From a virus: 64,000 nucleotides of DNA. Every line of letters starts with the position of its first letter. Position 1 is the first letter of the stretch. The stretch covers positions 233,105 to 297,104 of the IMG/VR virus record IMGVR_UViG_3300025141_000016, one strand, 5' to 3'. Below the pieces are notes generated by a model. That model was not told the origin of the DNA. It did not search any database and saw only the letters and a list, made by a program, of their open reading frames with translations. Positions 1 through 8,688 of this stretch are shown here, in pieces. The position numbers were made by a program, and so were the translations under genes.

Positions 1-2
1 TG

Positions 3-2144
3 ATTCCGGGGCGTTCTGACACATTACTGGAACTGATTGAGGGGGCGGGGTTCCAAGGACGCGCAGCACAGCGTTACGCCGACCGATTCCGTGAAACCCT
101 CGCTCAACAAAGCCGAGAGGTTGCCGCCAGCGCAAGTCGAGTCGCTGCCCGCTACCTCGTCGCAGACTGCAATCTGCGGCTTCCCTCTCATTCATGGATT
201 GACCCCAAGGGGAAGGTTCATTTGGTTCCCCTTATGCACGATGTCTGGGCCGAGGAAAAGATACGATCTACGCCCTCGATGCTGCGTTCGTTTGTGAAAC
301 GCTACAGGGAATACTATCCCGATGAACTCTATGAGATCGACCATCCGTGGACCAGTTTTCTGGTTGACCAAGGTTGGGTGAGGGTGGCGAACTTTCTGAA
401 CTTTGAGGGGAGAGATCACCTTGTTTCCCCGCACGCTTGGGAGTCAGCCGCAGACCTCATCATCAACTGTGTGGTCAAGAAGCAGCTTGACCCCGAGACT
501 ACTGTCGTGACGGTCGCTGGATATGGGAAGCAGCGATACTCGGTGTCCCAGATCGTCAGGGAATGGGGTGGGCGCAAGGCCGAGGATCGGTTGTTTGGGG
601 CACTCATGGCCCGCACCGCTGCCCGACTTTGGTATCACGGGACTGAAAAGCGTTTTGAAGAGTTCAAGACCTTTGAGAGCCACACGTTTGGGTCTGACCC
701 CTCCGAAGTGCCTCTGTTCTTCTCGCCCTCCAAGTCCTTTGCAAAGATGCACGCCCAAGGACCGAAGGGGGTCATCTACACGGCGCGGCTGAAGTGGCGC
801 AAGGTGTTTGATAGCGCCAACTTGTATCGGGAATCTCGGTACTGGCCCCCCGAACGTGACGCTCTGACCCAAGAGGGGAAGGCCCTGTACGACGACCTCG
901 TAGGGGGCAAGGTGTTTCCCGGCATTGATGAAGACGATCTGCTTGACGGGTATCCGAGTCTTTGGTCGCAGGTGCTCCGTATGGATTACGATGTGATTGA
1001 AACGACGGAGTTCAAGCGGTGGCTCAAAAAGAACGGTTACGACGCGGCTTATGTCACGGGAGATGGTGAGCAGAACGTGTTTGTCTTCTCCCCGAGACAG
1101 GTCGAGGTTGTGGGCGTGCAAAGGGCCTCCGCATCCGTTTCTGCTTCCCGTGTCGCTGCTCGCCATCCCGTCGTGGACATTGACCCCAGCAAAGTAAAGT
1201 TCAAGATCCGATCCAGTAGCGATGCTGTGGCTGTGGAAATGCGGTATGGCGGTAAGCGCATTGGCGGCATGAACGCCCACAAGGTCCGTTATCCAGAAGA
1301 GAAGGACTGCCCTCGGGACGTTACCGCGTTGGCTGAACGCTTCCCCGAGTTGGTGACGGGAGAATGGAAGCGCAGCGATGGTGAGGTGTGGCGATACATC
1401 ACCGCGCTGGCCGTCTTCAAAGCGTTCATCACCGAGGAGGAGTTTCGGGGGTATGGGCTCGGCAAGAAGATGTATAAGGCACTGATGGGGGCTTGGTTCA
1501 AGAAGGTCGGACCATTTCTTTTCATGCCCTATAAGTGTGACGGGGGTTCGGGCACGTCACCAGACGCGATGCGGGTTTGGCACTCTTTAGCCAAGGAGTT
1601 TCCATCAAGTGGCGACGTGGTTGCGGTGATGAAGAATCCGCGTGTGGCTCGGGGGCAGTTACCCCAGTACCGAAAGAGGGCACACACCCCCGACTCCAGC
1701 GAGGAGGTCGAGAACTGGGTGGATGACTTTGGGCGGGAAAACAACTACACGCCTGGAACCTGTGACCTCAACCGTGGCGACTGCGACATGATGTCAAACG
1801 TCTTCGCGGACTGGTTTGAGGACCAGACTGGCGTGGGGCTTCAGATATGGGCCGGTCAGGGGTTCATCCCTCCTCTCGGGAAGGATGCCAATGACCTCTG
1901 GGTCATGCTTTCGGGGGACAAAGCCCACAAGAAAGGCGAGAAACCCCTCTCCCATGTGGTCGTCGTCTGGGGGGATTGGGTCATTGACCTTACAGGTCGT
2001 CAGTTCGGTTCCAAGTACAAGGCCCCTGTGTACTCTCTTTCGGAGTTCAAGAAGCGGTGGGCCACCGTTGGGAAGGCCCGTCGGGCTGACCGAGGGATCA
2101 ACAACCTCCGACGGATGATGCTCCAGAACTCCAGCGATTGGTAG
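3..2144 (+). CDS. Polyvalent protein: ART-like, GNAT-like and cysteine-peptidase-like domains (5' partial)
   Basis: The frame is open from base 3, so the gene starts before the window; 713 residues are visible. An RVAARY tag lies near residue 46. An ADP-ribosyltransferase-like domain of the polyvalent-protein type follows (about 205-400), beginning WYHGTEKRFEEF and ending GYDAAYVTGDGEQNVFVF. A second tag (SASRVAARH, near 380) separates it from a GNAT acetyltransferase-like domain (about 396-546; EEFRGYGLGKKMYKAL). The C-terminus (about 563-700) has a Cys-His-Asp arrangement (GDCDMM, SHVVVVWGDWVIDLTGRQFG) like papain or transglutaminase-fold domains. Such domain strings are known from phage proteins co-injected with DNA. 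Domain calls are by eye; the transferase is the firmest. Confidence 0.7.
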   Translation: MPGRSDTLLELIEGAGFQGRAAQRYADRFRETLAQQSREVAASASRVAARYLVADCNLRLPSHSWIDPKGKVHLVPLMHDVWAEEKIRSTPSMLRSFVKRYREYYPDELYEIDHPWTSFLVDQGWVRVANFLNFEGRDHLVSPHAWESAADLIINCVVKKQLDPETTVVTVAGYGKQRYSVSQIVREWGGRKAEDRLFGALMARTAARLWYHGTEKRFEEFKTFESHTFGSDPSEVPLFFSPSKSFAKMHAQGPKGVIYTARLKWRKVFDSANLYRESRYWPPERDALTQEGKALYDDLVGGKVFPGIDEDDLLDGYPSLWSQVLRMDYDVIETTEFKRWLKKNGYDAAYVTGDGEQNVFVFSPRQVEVVGVQRASASVSASRVAARHPVVDIDPSKVKFKIRSSSDAVAVEMRYGGKRIGGMNAHKVRYPEEKDCPRDVTALAERFPELVTGEWKRSDGEVWRYITALAVFKAFITEEEFRGYGLGKKMYKALMGAWFKKVGPFLFMPYKCDGGSGTSPDAMRVWHSLAKEFPSSGDVVAVMKNPRVARGQLPQYRKRAHTPDSSEEVENWVDDFGRENNYTPGTCDLNRGDCDMMSNVFADWFEDQTGVGLQIWAGQGFIPPLGKDANDLWVMLSGDKAHKKGEKPLSHVVVVWGDWVIDLTGRQFGSKYKAPVYSLSEFKKRWATVGKARRADRGINNLRRMMLQNSSDW

Positions 2145-2366
2145 CTACCGTTTGAGGAAGGCGGCGGCGACACCCCATCCCTTCGACGTGAGCCGACGGG
2201 GCTCTTTCTTGGTGATCCAGCCCTTTGTCAGTGCATGGTGGTGGTAGGGGCAAGGCCCCGAAACCGGGATGGAACCCAGAGGGTTTTTCAAGCAGTGGTC
2301 GGCCCACTTGATCATCACCTTCCGAGTCATCTGGTTGATGAACGCCTCTTCGCCTTTCGATCTCAT
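2145..2366 (-). CDS. Small hypothetical protein, 73 aa
   Basis: I do not recognise the family. The start is chosen at the Met of MRSKGEEAFINQMTRK because a good ribosome-binding site (CAGGAG) lies eight bases upstream on the minus strand. The product is basic and has a Cys/His-rich middle (GPCPYHHHALTKGW) that could bind a metal. It is a lone minus-strand gene that abuts the end of the preceding polyvalent-protein gene tail to tail. A TATAGT hexamer upstream of the ribosome-binding site could be a -10 element. Confidence 0.55.
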   Translation of the reverse strand: MRSKGEEAFINQMTRKVMIKWADHCLKNPLGSIPVSGPCPYHHHALTKGWITKKEPRRLTSKGWGVAAAFLKR

Positions 2367-2417
2367 AGGTATCTCCTGCCCCACTATACCGAGGGGGTGC
2401 GCTTCATCTGTACCCCC

Positions 2418-2431
2418 GGTACTCATGCTAT
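2418..2431 (+). promoter_or_regulatory. Late-promoter motif GGTA-N6-CTAT
   Basis: GGTA and CTAT are separated by six bases, 29 bases before the ATG of the HAD/2H gene. It is one copy of a motif found at 17 plus-strand late-gene starts. Confidence 0.55.
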
Positions 2432-2460
2432 GGGCACACGAGAATGAGAGAGCACCGCCT

Positions 2461-3474
2461 ATGTCCGAACTTCACCTGTATGACTTCGACGGAACACTGT
2501 TCCGAAGTCCCCATGAGCCTGCGGTGTGGGATGGTCAGTGGTGGAACGACGTGCGCTCCCTGATCCCCCCGTGTGTCCCACAGAAGCCGGGGGCTGATTG
2601 GTGGGTCAACCAAACTGTCAGCAGTGCCAAGCAGTCGATCTCCGACCCAGACGTGTTTGCCATGATGATCACAGGGAGGAATGCAAACTCGGGTCTTCGG
2701 TTCCGGGTGCCAGAACTCCTCAAACAGCGAGGGCTCAACTTCGATGAGGTCCATCTGACCCCCGTTAGCAGCACCCTGGGGTACAAGAAGAAGCTGCTGG
2801 GGAATACGTTGGGGCGGTATCCCCTCATCGACACCGTGCGGATGTGGGACGACAGACCCTCACACCTCCGAGCCTTCGCGCAGGTTGCGGAGAAGATGGG
2901 GATTGACCCCGAAAACATCCATGCCACCCAGGTCCGGGCCAAGTCCAAAGACCCCGAGTGCGAAGAAGACAGCCCAGCAGGGGGTGGTTTCCTGTCAGAC
3001 CCCCCTCCAATCGGAGACGTGTGCCGATATGTAGGGGTTTTTCTTGATGCTTCTTCCAAGGCAGCCCTGTCACATGCGTTCCCTTTTGCCCACAACAAGA
3101 TCAAGAACGACCATGTGACCCTCTGCCTTGGCCCCGCTCTTGGGGGAAACATAGCGGAGGGTGCCCTCGATCTCCTGGGAACGAAGGTACGCATGAAGGT
3201 GATTGGCTACGCCGAGGATGAGGATGGGCAAGCAGTAGTGGTTTCTGTTCCCCCCGGACTCATCTCGGACGCTTCCAGAATCCCTCATGTCACCTTGTCC
3301 ATCTCGGACTCGGTGCAGTCCAAGTACAGCAACACTCTCCTCCGCAAAGGGTGGGAGCGTGTTCGCGGCCCCGCCATCAGTGGGGTGATTGATATGTTTC
3401 CGCGCTCCATGCGAAGGCAAGCAAGTGCAGTTCGGGTAGCCTTCCTGCATTCTCGCTTGGGCCGTAGCGGGTAG
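2461..3474 (+). CDS. HAD phosphatase fused to 2H phosphoesterase-like domain (possible RNA-end repair enzyme)
   Basis: The 337-residue product starts at MSELHLYDFDGTLF. Its N-terminal half (about 1-155) is a HAD domain of the Swiss-Army-Knife RNA-repair type: DFDGTLF at the start, ITGR near residue 70, and WDDRPSH near residue 130. The C-terminal half (about 180-330) carries two HVTL motifs (NDHVTLCLG and PHVTLSIS), spaced as in 2H phosphoesterases such as LigT, which act on cyclic phosphate or 2'-5' bonds in RNA. A role in healing cleaved RNA is inferred from the pairing. A longer in-frame start exists upstream but would run through the late-promoter motif. Confidence 0.65.
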   Translation: MSELHLYDFDGTLFRSPHEPAVWDGQWWNDVRSLIPPCVPQKPGADWWVNQTVSSAKQSISDPDVFAMMITGRNANSGLRFRVPELLKQRGLNFDEVHLTPVSSTLGYKKKLLGNTLGRYPLIDTVRMWDDRPSHLRAFAQVAEKMGIDPENIHATQVRAKSKDPECEEDSPAGGGFLSDPPPIGDVCRYVGVFLDASSKAALSHAFPFAHNKIKNDHVTLCLGPALGGNIAEGALDLLGTKVRMKVIGYAEDEDGQAVVVSVPPGLISDASRIPHVTLSISDSVQSKYSNTLLRKGWERVRGPAISGVIDMFPRSMRRQASAVRVAFLHSRLGRSG

Positions 3475-3483
3475 CCTCTCTAT
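3470..3483 (+). promoter_or_regulatory. Late-promoter motif GGTA-N6-CTAT
   Basis: It overlaps the stop codon of the preceding gene and ends 29 bases before the ATG of the baseplate-like gene. Confidence 0.6.
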
Positions 3484-3512
3484 CAAGGCTCCCACCGTAG
3501 AGGTATTCGTTT

Positions 3513-4838
3513 ATGGCCCATGACGACGATGCAAAGAAAACCAGTGAGACTCCGTTTTCTCTGACGCAGAACCCCGCTCCGAACCCTGTGACGGGGTTGG
3601 CGTACAAGACCCAGAAACGGGATCTTGTAGAGAAGATCCTGGCGACGTTCCGGTCTGTGCTGCCGAGCAACTATGTCGCACAGGTCAATGGCCCCTGGTA
3701 CTCGTTGCAGTTTCAGGCGATGGCCGAGCAGTTGGCCGAGATCCAAATCTTGGGGACCGAGGTCTACAAAGACTCTGATTGGGACTTCACGCGCACAGAC
3801 TTCTTGTGGCAAGTGCTGGGGTCACTCGTTTTTCCAGGGGCGACTGACCGCTCGGGCATCCCGGCCATCGACGGGGACACCGCCTATCGGCAGTTCCTAC
3901 ATAAGATGGTGTTGTTTCTGTTGGACGGAGCCACCAAAGCCAGCCTGGAAAGAGGGTTAGAGGCCCTTGATCCCGATGTGGTGGCCACCATCACCGAGAG
4001 GTATCTGGAGTCCCCCCCTCGTGATGAAGATGGGGCCTTCACCATTGATGACCAGTTCGTCATCGACGTTTTCATCGAGGGGGCAGCACCCAACACCTTC
4101 CCTGCTGACCCCTTCGTTCTCCAGCAGAACGCGGAACTGGTGCTGGCAGCCTTGAAGCCAGCGCACGTCATCTATTCGTACTCCTACTTGTTCCGCGATG
4201 CCTTCGACAAGATCGCGGATGACAGTGGGGGCCTTTCCCTTGATCTCGACTCCTATTACTACGCCGACCTGCGGAAGTGGTGTCTGGGTGCCCAGCGCAT
4301 CACCGGATCCGGGGACACCCTCACCAACCGGATGCACTTTTCGGACCCCACCAAGTCCTTCCAGAACGTCCGGGCTGGGGCAATCCTCACCTTATCCGCT
4401 GGTGCTAACAAGGGTCGCTATCGGGTGGTGTCAAAGAGGGTTCTCCTGGGGGGCATCGACCCAACATCAGTGACCTACACCCTCTCCACGTCCCTTGTTC
4501 TCACAGGGACTCTGACCGCTCCTGGCGTGGATACGGTGACATTGAGCGCGGCCCCTGATTGGAGCCTCATCCCAGTGGACACCACCATCACCATTGGAAG
4601 TGGGATCAACGCTGGGACGTATCGCTTGGACACAGTGCTGGGGCCAACGGGAGGACCAGTGGGAACTGTTGGGATCAGTGGCGCACAGGTGCGCCTGTCC
4701 CCCAGCATCCTTCAGGTGGAACGCCGAATGTTGAGCACGTTGAATGCTCAAGCCTATGAGGTCGGTGTGGATCGACTCGGGGTACAACTCCCCCACGTTG
4801 TTGCTGGTGAGAACGTCTCCACCCAGTTCCTTTTGTGA
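3513..4838 (+). CDS. Putative baseplate/tail structural protein
   Basis: The 441-residue protein has no signal peptide or membrane segment. Residues 20-130 are helical and rich in Gln and Glu, around AEQLAEIQILGTEVYKD. The middle carries ALKPAHVIYSYSYLF, a pattern like the C-terminal part of tail protein I and other baseplate proteins, where a conserved Pro-Ala-His precedes a hydrophobic strand. The C-terminal third is beta-rich and Thr/Gly-rich, as in tail proteins. The gene follows a late-promoter motif and heads a transcript that continues into the zincin gene. The baseplate assignment is inference; virion structural is firmer. Confidence 0.5.
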   Translation: MAHDDDAKKTSETPFSLTQNPAPNPVTGLAYKTQKRDLVEKILATFRSVLPSNYVAQVNGPWYSLQFQAMAEQLAEIQILGTEVYKDSDWDFTRTDFLWQVLGSLVFPGATDRSGIPAIDGDTAYRQFLHKMVLFLLDGATKASLERGLEALDPDVVATITERYLESPPRDEDGAFTIDDQFVIDVFIEGAAPNTFPADPFVLQQNAELVLAALKPAHVIYSYSYLFRDAFDKIADDSGGLSLDLDSYYYADLRKWCLGAQRITGSGDTLTNRMHFSDPTKSFQNVRAGAILTLSAGANKGRYRVVSKRVLLGGIDPTSVTYTLSTSLVLTGTLTAPGVDTVTLSAAPDWSLIPVDTTITIGSGINAGTYRLDTVLGPTGGPVGTVGISGAQVRLSPSILQVERRMLSTLNAQAYEVGVDRLGVQLPHVVAGENVSTQFLL

Positions 4839-4845
4839 GGCGGCG

Positions 4846-5667
4846 ATGACCCCTTCAAGCCAACGTGTAGCTTCCCGGTGGGCGAAGTCCCAAGCCAACT
4901 GGACGCTGCCCTATCTGGAAAAACTCATCAAGGCAGCCGAGGGTGACCCCACAGGGTGGGGGGAGAGTAGTCCTGCCGCCCGCGTCCTGCGGCAGATGAT
5001 CAAGTCCTCCGGGTTCGGGAACCTTGACCCGTTCCCAGTAGGTGAACTGTGGGACTACTTGACCTCATACGATGTGGACTCCGACGAGATCGCGGTGTTG
5101 AAGAAAGTTCGACCCCCCCGAGCACGGAAAAGGAAGGTAGGTCCGACATTCTACGAAGCACTACGCGCCTTTGAGCAGGCAACGGGGAAACACACGACCA
5201 CATCCCGCATTGACTGGGACAACGACCACCACTTGGCCCCGGCATTGTTGGCGATCACCAAAGCCGTCTCCAAGTTGCCCAAGCGGGCTGCCCGCCTCTG
5301 GCAGTCGGAAGTCAAGGAGGTGATGCTGGTCGGGCGCAACAAGAGCACCGAGGATGCCTCTTGGCGGGCCGGTGGCGTGATGCGTTTAGTGCTCGGAAAG
5401 AGTGGTTTCCACTCTGTGTCCCAAAGCGTTCCCCCCTGGCGCTCCCACATTGTCCATGAACTCGGGCACGCACTGGAGGACAAGTTGAATCTGGTGGTGA
5501 CCGCTTGGTCCTCGGACCCCTACGGCCATGAACCATACATTTCGGCATACGCGGACACGAACGCCTCGGAGGACTTTGCCGAGACGTTTCAGGCTTTGGA
5601 GATGGAGCCGAGCCGCCTACGACGAGTAGCCCCTGCCAAGTATGAGGACATGAAGGCTCGCTTTTGA
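4846..5667 (+). CDS. Tagged zincin metallopeptidase-like protein
   Basis: The 273-residue product has an HExxH zinc-protease motif in HIVHELGHALEDK near residue 205. Downstream is SAYADTNASEDFAETF, whose Glu/Asp could be the third zinc ligand, as in metallopeptidase domains of polyvalent phage proteins. The ATG at 4846 follows the previous stop by seven bases. This start puts the RVASRW tag at residues 7-12 (MTPSSQRVASRW). It probably shares the transcript of the upstream tail gene. The substrate is unknown; cleavage of a host protein or cell wall is possible. Confidence 0.65.
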   Translation: MTPSSQRVASRWAKSQANWTLPYLEKLIKAAEGDPTGWGESSPAARVLRQMIKSSGFGNLDPFPVGELWDYLTSYDVDSDEIAVLKKVRPPRARKRKVGPTFYEALRAFEQATGKHTTTSRIDWDNDHHLAPALLAITKAVSKLPKRAARLWQSEVKEVMLVGRNKSTEDASWRAGGVMRLVLGKSGFHSVSQSVPPWRSHIVHELGHALEDKLNLVVTAWSSDPYGHEPYISAYADTNASEDFAETFQALEMEPSRLRRVAPAKYEDMKARF

Positions 5668-5674
5668 GGGGTGC

Positions 5675-5688
5675 GGTAAGTCCTCTAT
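5675..5688 (+). promoter_or_regulatory. Late-promoter motif GGTA-N6-CTAT
   Basis: It lies in the intergenic gap after the zincin gene, 31 bases before the next ATG. Confidence 0.6.
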
Positions 5689-5719
5689 TGATTGGTGTGG
5701 CGTAGAGGAGACTTCTCGT

Positions 5720-6097
5720 ATGTCTGACCAACCCAGTACCCGGCGAGTGGCCCGTGCGTTCCAAGCGGCACGAAACACCCGCCGCCTCAAAGAAGCCCTG
5801 GAGGCATACCTCCACTCCATCCAAATCGAATCCGAGCAGATGATGGATGACCCCAAGTGGGGGAAGGGGGGCAAGTATGACCCCGTAGCGGATGCCGGTG
5901 TTTGGATCGGGGACCGGGCCAAGGACGAAGCGGGGGCCGATGTGGTGCTCCACTTTGATGGGGCTGGGTATGACTATTTCTACTACGGGTCACGCATGGC
6001 TGAACCTCACCGCAAGGCGGTGAGGGCCATCGCCAAGAAGCTGGGCTACGAGATGGAAGACAACACCAACTGGAACATCGGCTTCTACCCGAGATAA
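5720..6097 (+). CDS. Tagged hypothetical protein, 125 aa
   Basis: I do not recognise the family. The N-terminus has a variant of the RVAARY tag (RRVARAF, residues 8-14) followed by a basic helix. The rest is a small alpha/beta domain with an aromatic patch (AGYDYFYYGSRM). The ribosome-binding site is GAGG, about ten bases before the ATG. A late-promoter motif precedes it, and tagged neighbours suggest a virion or injected protein. Confidence 0.6.
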   Translation: MSDQPSTRRVARAFQAARNTRRLKEALEAYLHSIQIESEQMMDDPKWGKGGKYDPVADAGVWIGDRAKDEAGADVVLHFDGAGYDYFYYGSRMAEPHRKAVRAIAKKLGYEMEDNTNWNIGFYPR

Positions 6098-6115
6098 CCG
6101 CTAAAGGAGAGGCCA

Positions 6116-6163
6116 ATGCCCACCAACGACGGACCTACGCCGAGTCAGATACAGCGGGGGTAG
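6116..6163 (+). other. 15-codon ORF behind a strong Shine-Dalgarno (gene remnant or leader)
   Basis: AAAGGAGA sits seven bases before an ATG that opens only 15 codons (MPTNDGPTPSQIQRG) before TAG. It runs into the convergent minus-strand gene. It could be a broken gene start or a leader peptide; neither can be decided here. Confidence 0.25.
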
Positions 6164-6527
6164 CCAGCGCACCCACCCGAACCAGAACTTCCTCACACGC
6201 CGCATCTATGAAGGTGTCGGTCATCCGAAGTAGTCGTAGTCGGACTCGTTCGGCCAAGTCCTTCCGGTCCAGGGGCTCTGCGGATCCATTCTCCCGCTCG
6301 GAAATCGTGACGAGAGCCAAGAGATAGGCTTCATGCCGAAGCATCTCCACGAACAGAGAATGACCTGCTTGGGCCAGACCCCCAGAGGGCCACCCCCCCA
6401 TCACTTCTGCATCAGTGTCCGAGGCTGGGCGATGTGAGGTCTGGAGGGAACCGTCGTTGAGGTTGTGCCTCATCTCCAAGATGAGACGCACGACTTCCAC
6501 ATCAGCTTCGGGGGTTTTGTTTTCCAT
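6135..6527 (-). CDS. Hypothetical helical protein, 130 aa
   Basis: The start is placed at MENKTPEADVEVV, preceded by AAGG on the minus strand; an in-frame Met 18 codons upstream is less likely. The product is mostly helical, with no recognisable motif. It is the last gene of a minus-strand run that also contains the ribonucleotide reductase and clamp-loader genes, and lies 73 bases downstream of the reductase gene. It may be co-transcribed with it. Function unknown. Confidence 0.55.
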   Translation of the reverse strand: MENKTPEADVEVVRLILEMRHNLNDGSLQTSHRPASDTDAEVMGGWPSGGLAQAGHSLFVEMLRHEAYLLALVTISERENGSAEPLDRKDLAERVRLRLLRMTDTFIDAACEEVLVRVGALATPAVSDSA

Positions 6528-6600
6528 GCTGCACCTTACCCGGAGGGGTCGCCTTTCAGACCCCTGTGGCCGCTCGCGCAATCATCACGGACACCGCTGT

Positions 6601-8631
6601 TTAGGGGGTGCTGGCGTGGGCATCGAAGTCAATCTCGCAGGAACCCCCCATGCAAGCAAGGGTCTGTGCGCCCTGGCCCATGTCCTCTGTCTCGTAGCGG
6701 GAGAGGAGTCCGTAATCGACGGTGGGAAAGTCCTCACTCAACCGTAGGTATTCTTCCTCGGTGATCTTCGTGTAGGGGGCGAGTTCGTAGTTGCCCCCAT
6801 CGTAGGGGAGAAACGAGAGGCCGGTCACTTCATCGAAGTGCGTGTAGAGCCAGTTCCCTACCTCGTCCCACTCATGGTCACGAACGTAGACGGTGGCACT
6901 CTGGTTGTGGCCGCGCCGAGAGCACCACGTCTGCATGATGTGAAGGTAGCGTCCAAGCTGTTCCAAAGCAGTCTCATCGTCGCGGGTCATGCACCCCTTG
7001 GGGGCCTTCACGGGGAACTCGACCACCCATGTAGGACATTCATCATCAGGTCCGTCCTTGTATTTCACGTCCTTGTGGACAGGAGCACCCGAGTCGCGAA
7101 TGAGGTGGAAGAGAGGATCGGTGGCACTGACCCGCACGCGACGGATGTAGAACGGTGACCACCGTGTGTGGAACCCGCTCGCACAATCCACAGCCTGTGA
7201 ACTGTTGCCACTCGGCTTCCCACAGGCCACCGAAGCGGGCATCGGAATGTTGAGGTGAGCCGAGGCTGCGGCAGCAGTTTCCAGGGCCACGCGGTTGAAG
7301 TAGGTCATGGCCTTGGGGTCATTGGACAGGGTGGGGTTGTCACAGTGCCCGGTAATGTCCACTCCCAGGAGCCGGTCCTCATCACAGTGCTTCTTCCAAG
7401 CCGGACGGAGGTACGGGAAGTGGGTGAAGGACGCTTGAATCGCGCCGATCCAAGTAGCCACCTTGACCTTTTCAGCGAAGGAATGAACAGTGTCGTCGGC
7501 TCGCATGACAGCAGCCGAGAGATTGCAGAACTGGCCTCCACCCCCTTCGCCGGTCCAGGGGTCTTCCGCTACCGCGTAGCGGAGTAGGATCTCCCCACAC
7601 GGGTTGGAGCGCATGTCTCCACGGCGTTCTCGACGCTTGGCGCTCGGGATCATGTAAAACCCACGCTCACCGCTGCCGCTGTTCCGTAGGGCGGCCCACT
7701 CTGCATCGAAGGTCTGACGGTCAGGCTTATCGCTCCAGAATGCAGACAGGTTCGCCATGTATCGGTGCTCGGGAAACTTGCCTCGGCTCCAGTCTTTCGC
7801 GTGGCGCATCTCCTCGTCGTCAGGGTCAGAGAAGCAGATGAGAGCAGCACGACGCACACCCCCTGCCTTGACGATCTCTCCGATCATGCAGCAAATGTCG
7901 CTGACCTCCAACGAGGTCAGGTGTCGGCCCGAGGCCCCGTCGATGACCTCCTGGCAGAACTCCAAGAGAAGACGTAGAGGTTTTGGCCCGGAAGCCCTGC
8001 CCCCTTTCGTCATGCACCGTGAACCTTCAAGTCGGATCAGGGAGTAGTCGAACTCGACCGTATAGCCCTTCCACATGGAGGTGAGTCCGTGGAACACCGC
8101 GTCGGCCCAACCCTCCGTTGAGTCTGGGATCAGGTACGAGACTGTCTTCCCGTTACGGGGGGCAACCAACGGTAGATTGCTGACGAACTTCCGTTCGACG
8201 GAGTAGCCAACGCCAGTGCCCATCATCAAGATGTAGAGCATCTCCGCGAAGGCCCGCAGGTTGTCCATCGGCAGGAAGGAGCAGTTGTAGATCATCGTGT
8301 TGTCGCGCTCTGCCGCAGGACCAGCCGACCACAATGCCCGCATCGACGGCAGCGTCCCCATCTCCAGCATCCCCTCACGCACTGACTTCAACACCGCTGA
8401 TGGAATGTCCCGATTCCGGTCGATGAAATCCACATATCGGTCCACCGCTTCGGGGTAGACCTCACGCCGAGAGTCCTCTTCCCGCCATCGCAGGTAGGAG
8501 CGTGTGATCACGAACTGGGAGAGGGGGTTGGCGAAGGAGAAGGTAGGTTTGAGGTCCGCATGGAAAACCGTCCCCGGAAGCGTCTGTAGGCCATCTGTAT
8601 TGTGTGCGGCGGGGGGGCGTGGTTGGTCCAT
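6601..8631 (-). CDS. nrdJ: Class II (adenosylcobalamin-dependent) ribonucleoside-triphosphate reductase
   Basis: The 676-residue protein has the length and layout of the monomeric Lactobacillus-type B12-dependent reductase. Visible features are the N-terminal RDIPSAVLKSVREGMLEMGTLP region, YNCSFLPMDN (active-site Cys), SNPCGEI (catalytic Cys and Glu near residue 350), and the redox pair in ACMGGSCE close to the C-terminus. It reduces ribonucleotides to deoxyribonucleotides without oxygen and without a small subunit, supplying dNTPs for phage replication. The ATG has a GAGAGG ribosome-binding site. It lies in a minus-strand replication cluster downstream of delta-like and delta-prime-like genes. 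Confidence 0.93.
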   Translation of the reverse strand: MDQPRPPAAHNTDGLQTLPGTVFHADLKPTFSFANPLSQFVITRSYLRWREEDSRREVYPEAVDRYVDFIDRNRDIPSAVLKSVREGMLEMGTLPSMRALWSAGPAAERDNTMIYNCSFLPMDNLRAFAEMLYILMMGTGVGYSVERKFVSNLPLVAPRNGKTVSYLIPDSTEGWADAVFHGLTSMWKGYTVEFDYSLIRLEGSRCMTKGGRASGPKPLRLLLEFCQEVIDGASGRHLTSLEVSDICCMIGEIVKAGGVRRAALICFSDPDDEEMRHAKDWSRGKFPEHRYMANLSAFWSDKPDRQTFDAEWAALRNSGSGERGFYMIPSAKRRERRGDMRSNPCGEILLRYAVAEDPWTGEGGGGQFCNLSAAVMRADDTVHSFAEKVKVATWIGAIQASFTHFPYLRPAWKKHCDEDRLLGVDITGHCDNPTLSNDPKAMTYFNRVALETAAAASAHLNIPMPASVACGKPSGNSSQAVDCASGFHTRWSPFYIRRVRVSATDPLFHLIRDSGAPVHKDVKYKDGPDDECPTWVVEFPVKAPKGCMTRDDETALEQLGRYLHIMQTWCSRRGHNQSATVYVRDHEWDEVGNWLYTHFDEVTGLSFLPYDGGNYELAPYTKITEEEYLRLSEDFPTVDYGLLSRYETEDMGQGAQTLACMGGSCEIDFDAHASTP

Positions 8632-8688
8632 GTGGTTCCTCTCGGCAGAGCGTGGAGATGATAGGGATTCAGTGCATAAGGGTAAGGG

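Noticed and set aside
444-1280. A 278-codon minus-strand open frame
   Set aside because: It lies wholly inside the ART-like polyvalent gene and has a composition typical of antisense reading of GC-rich DNA.
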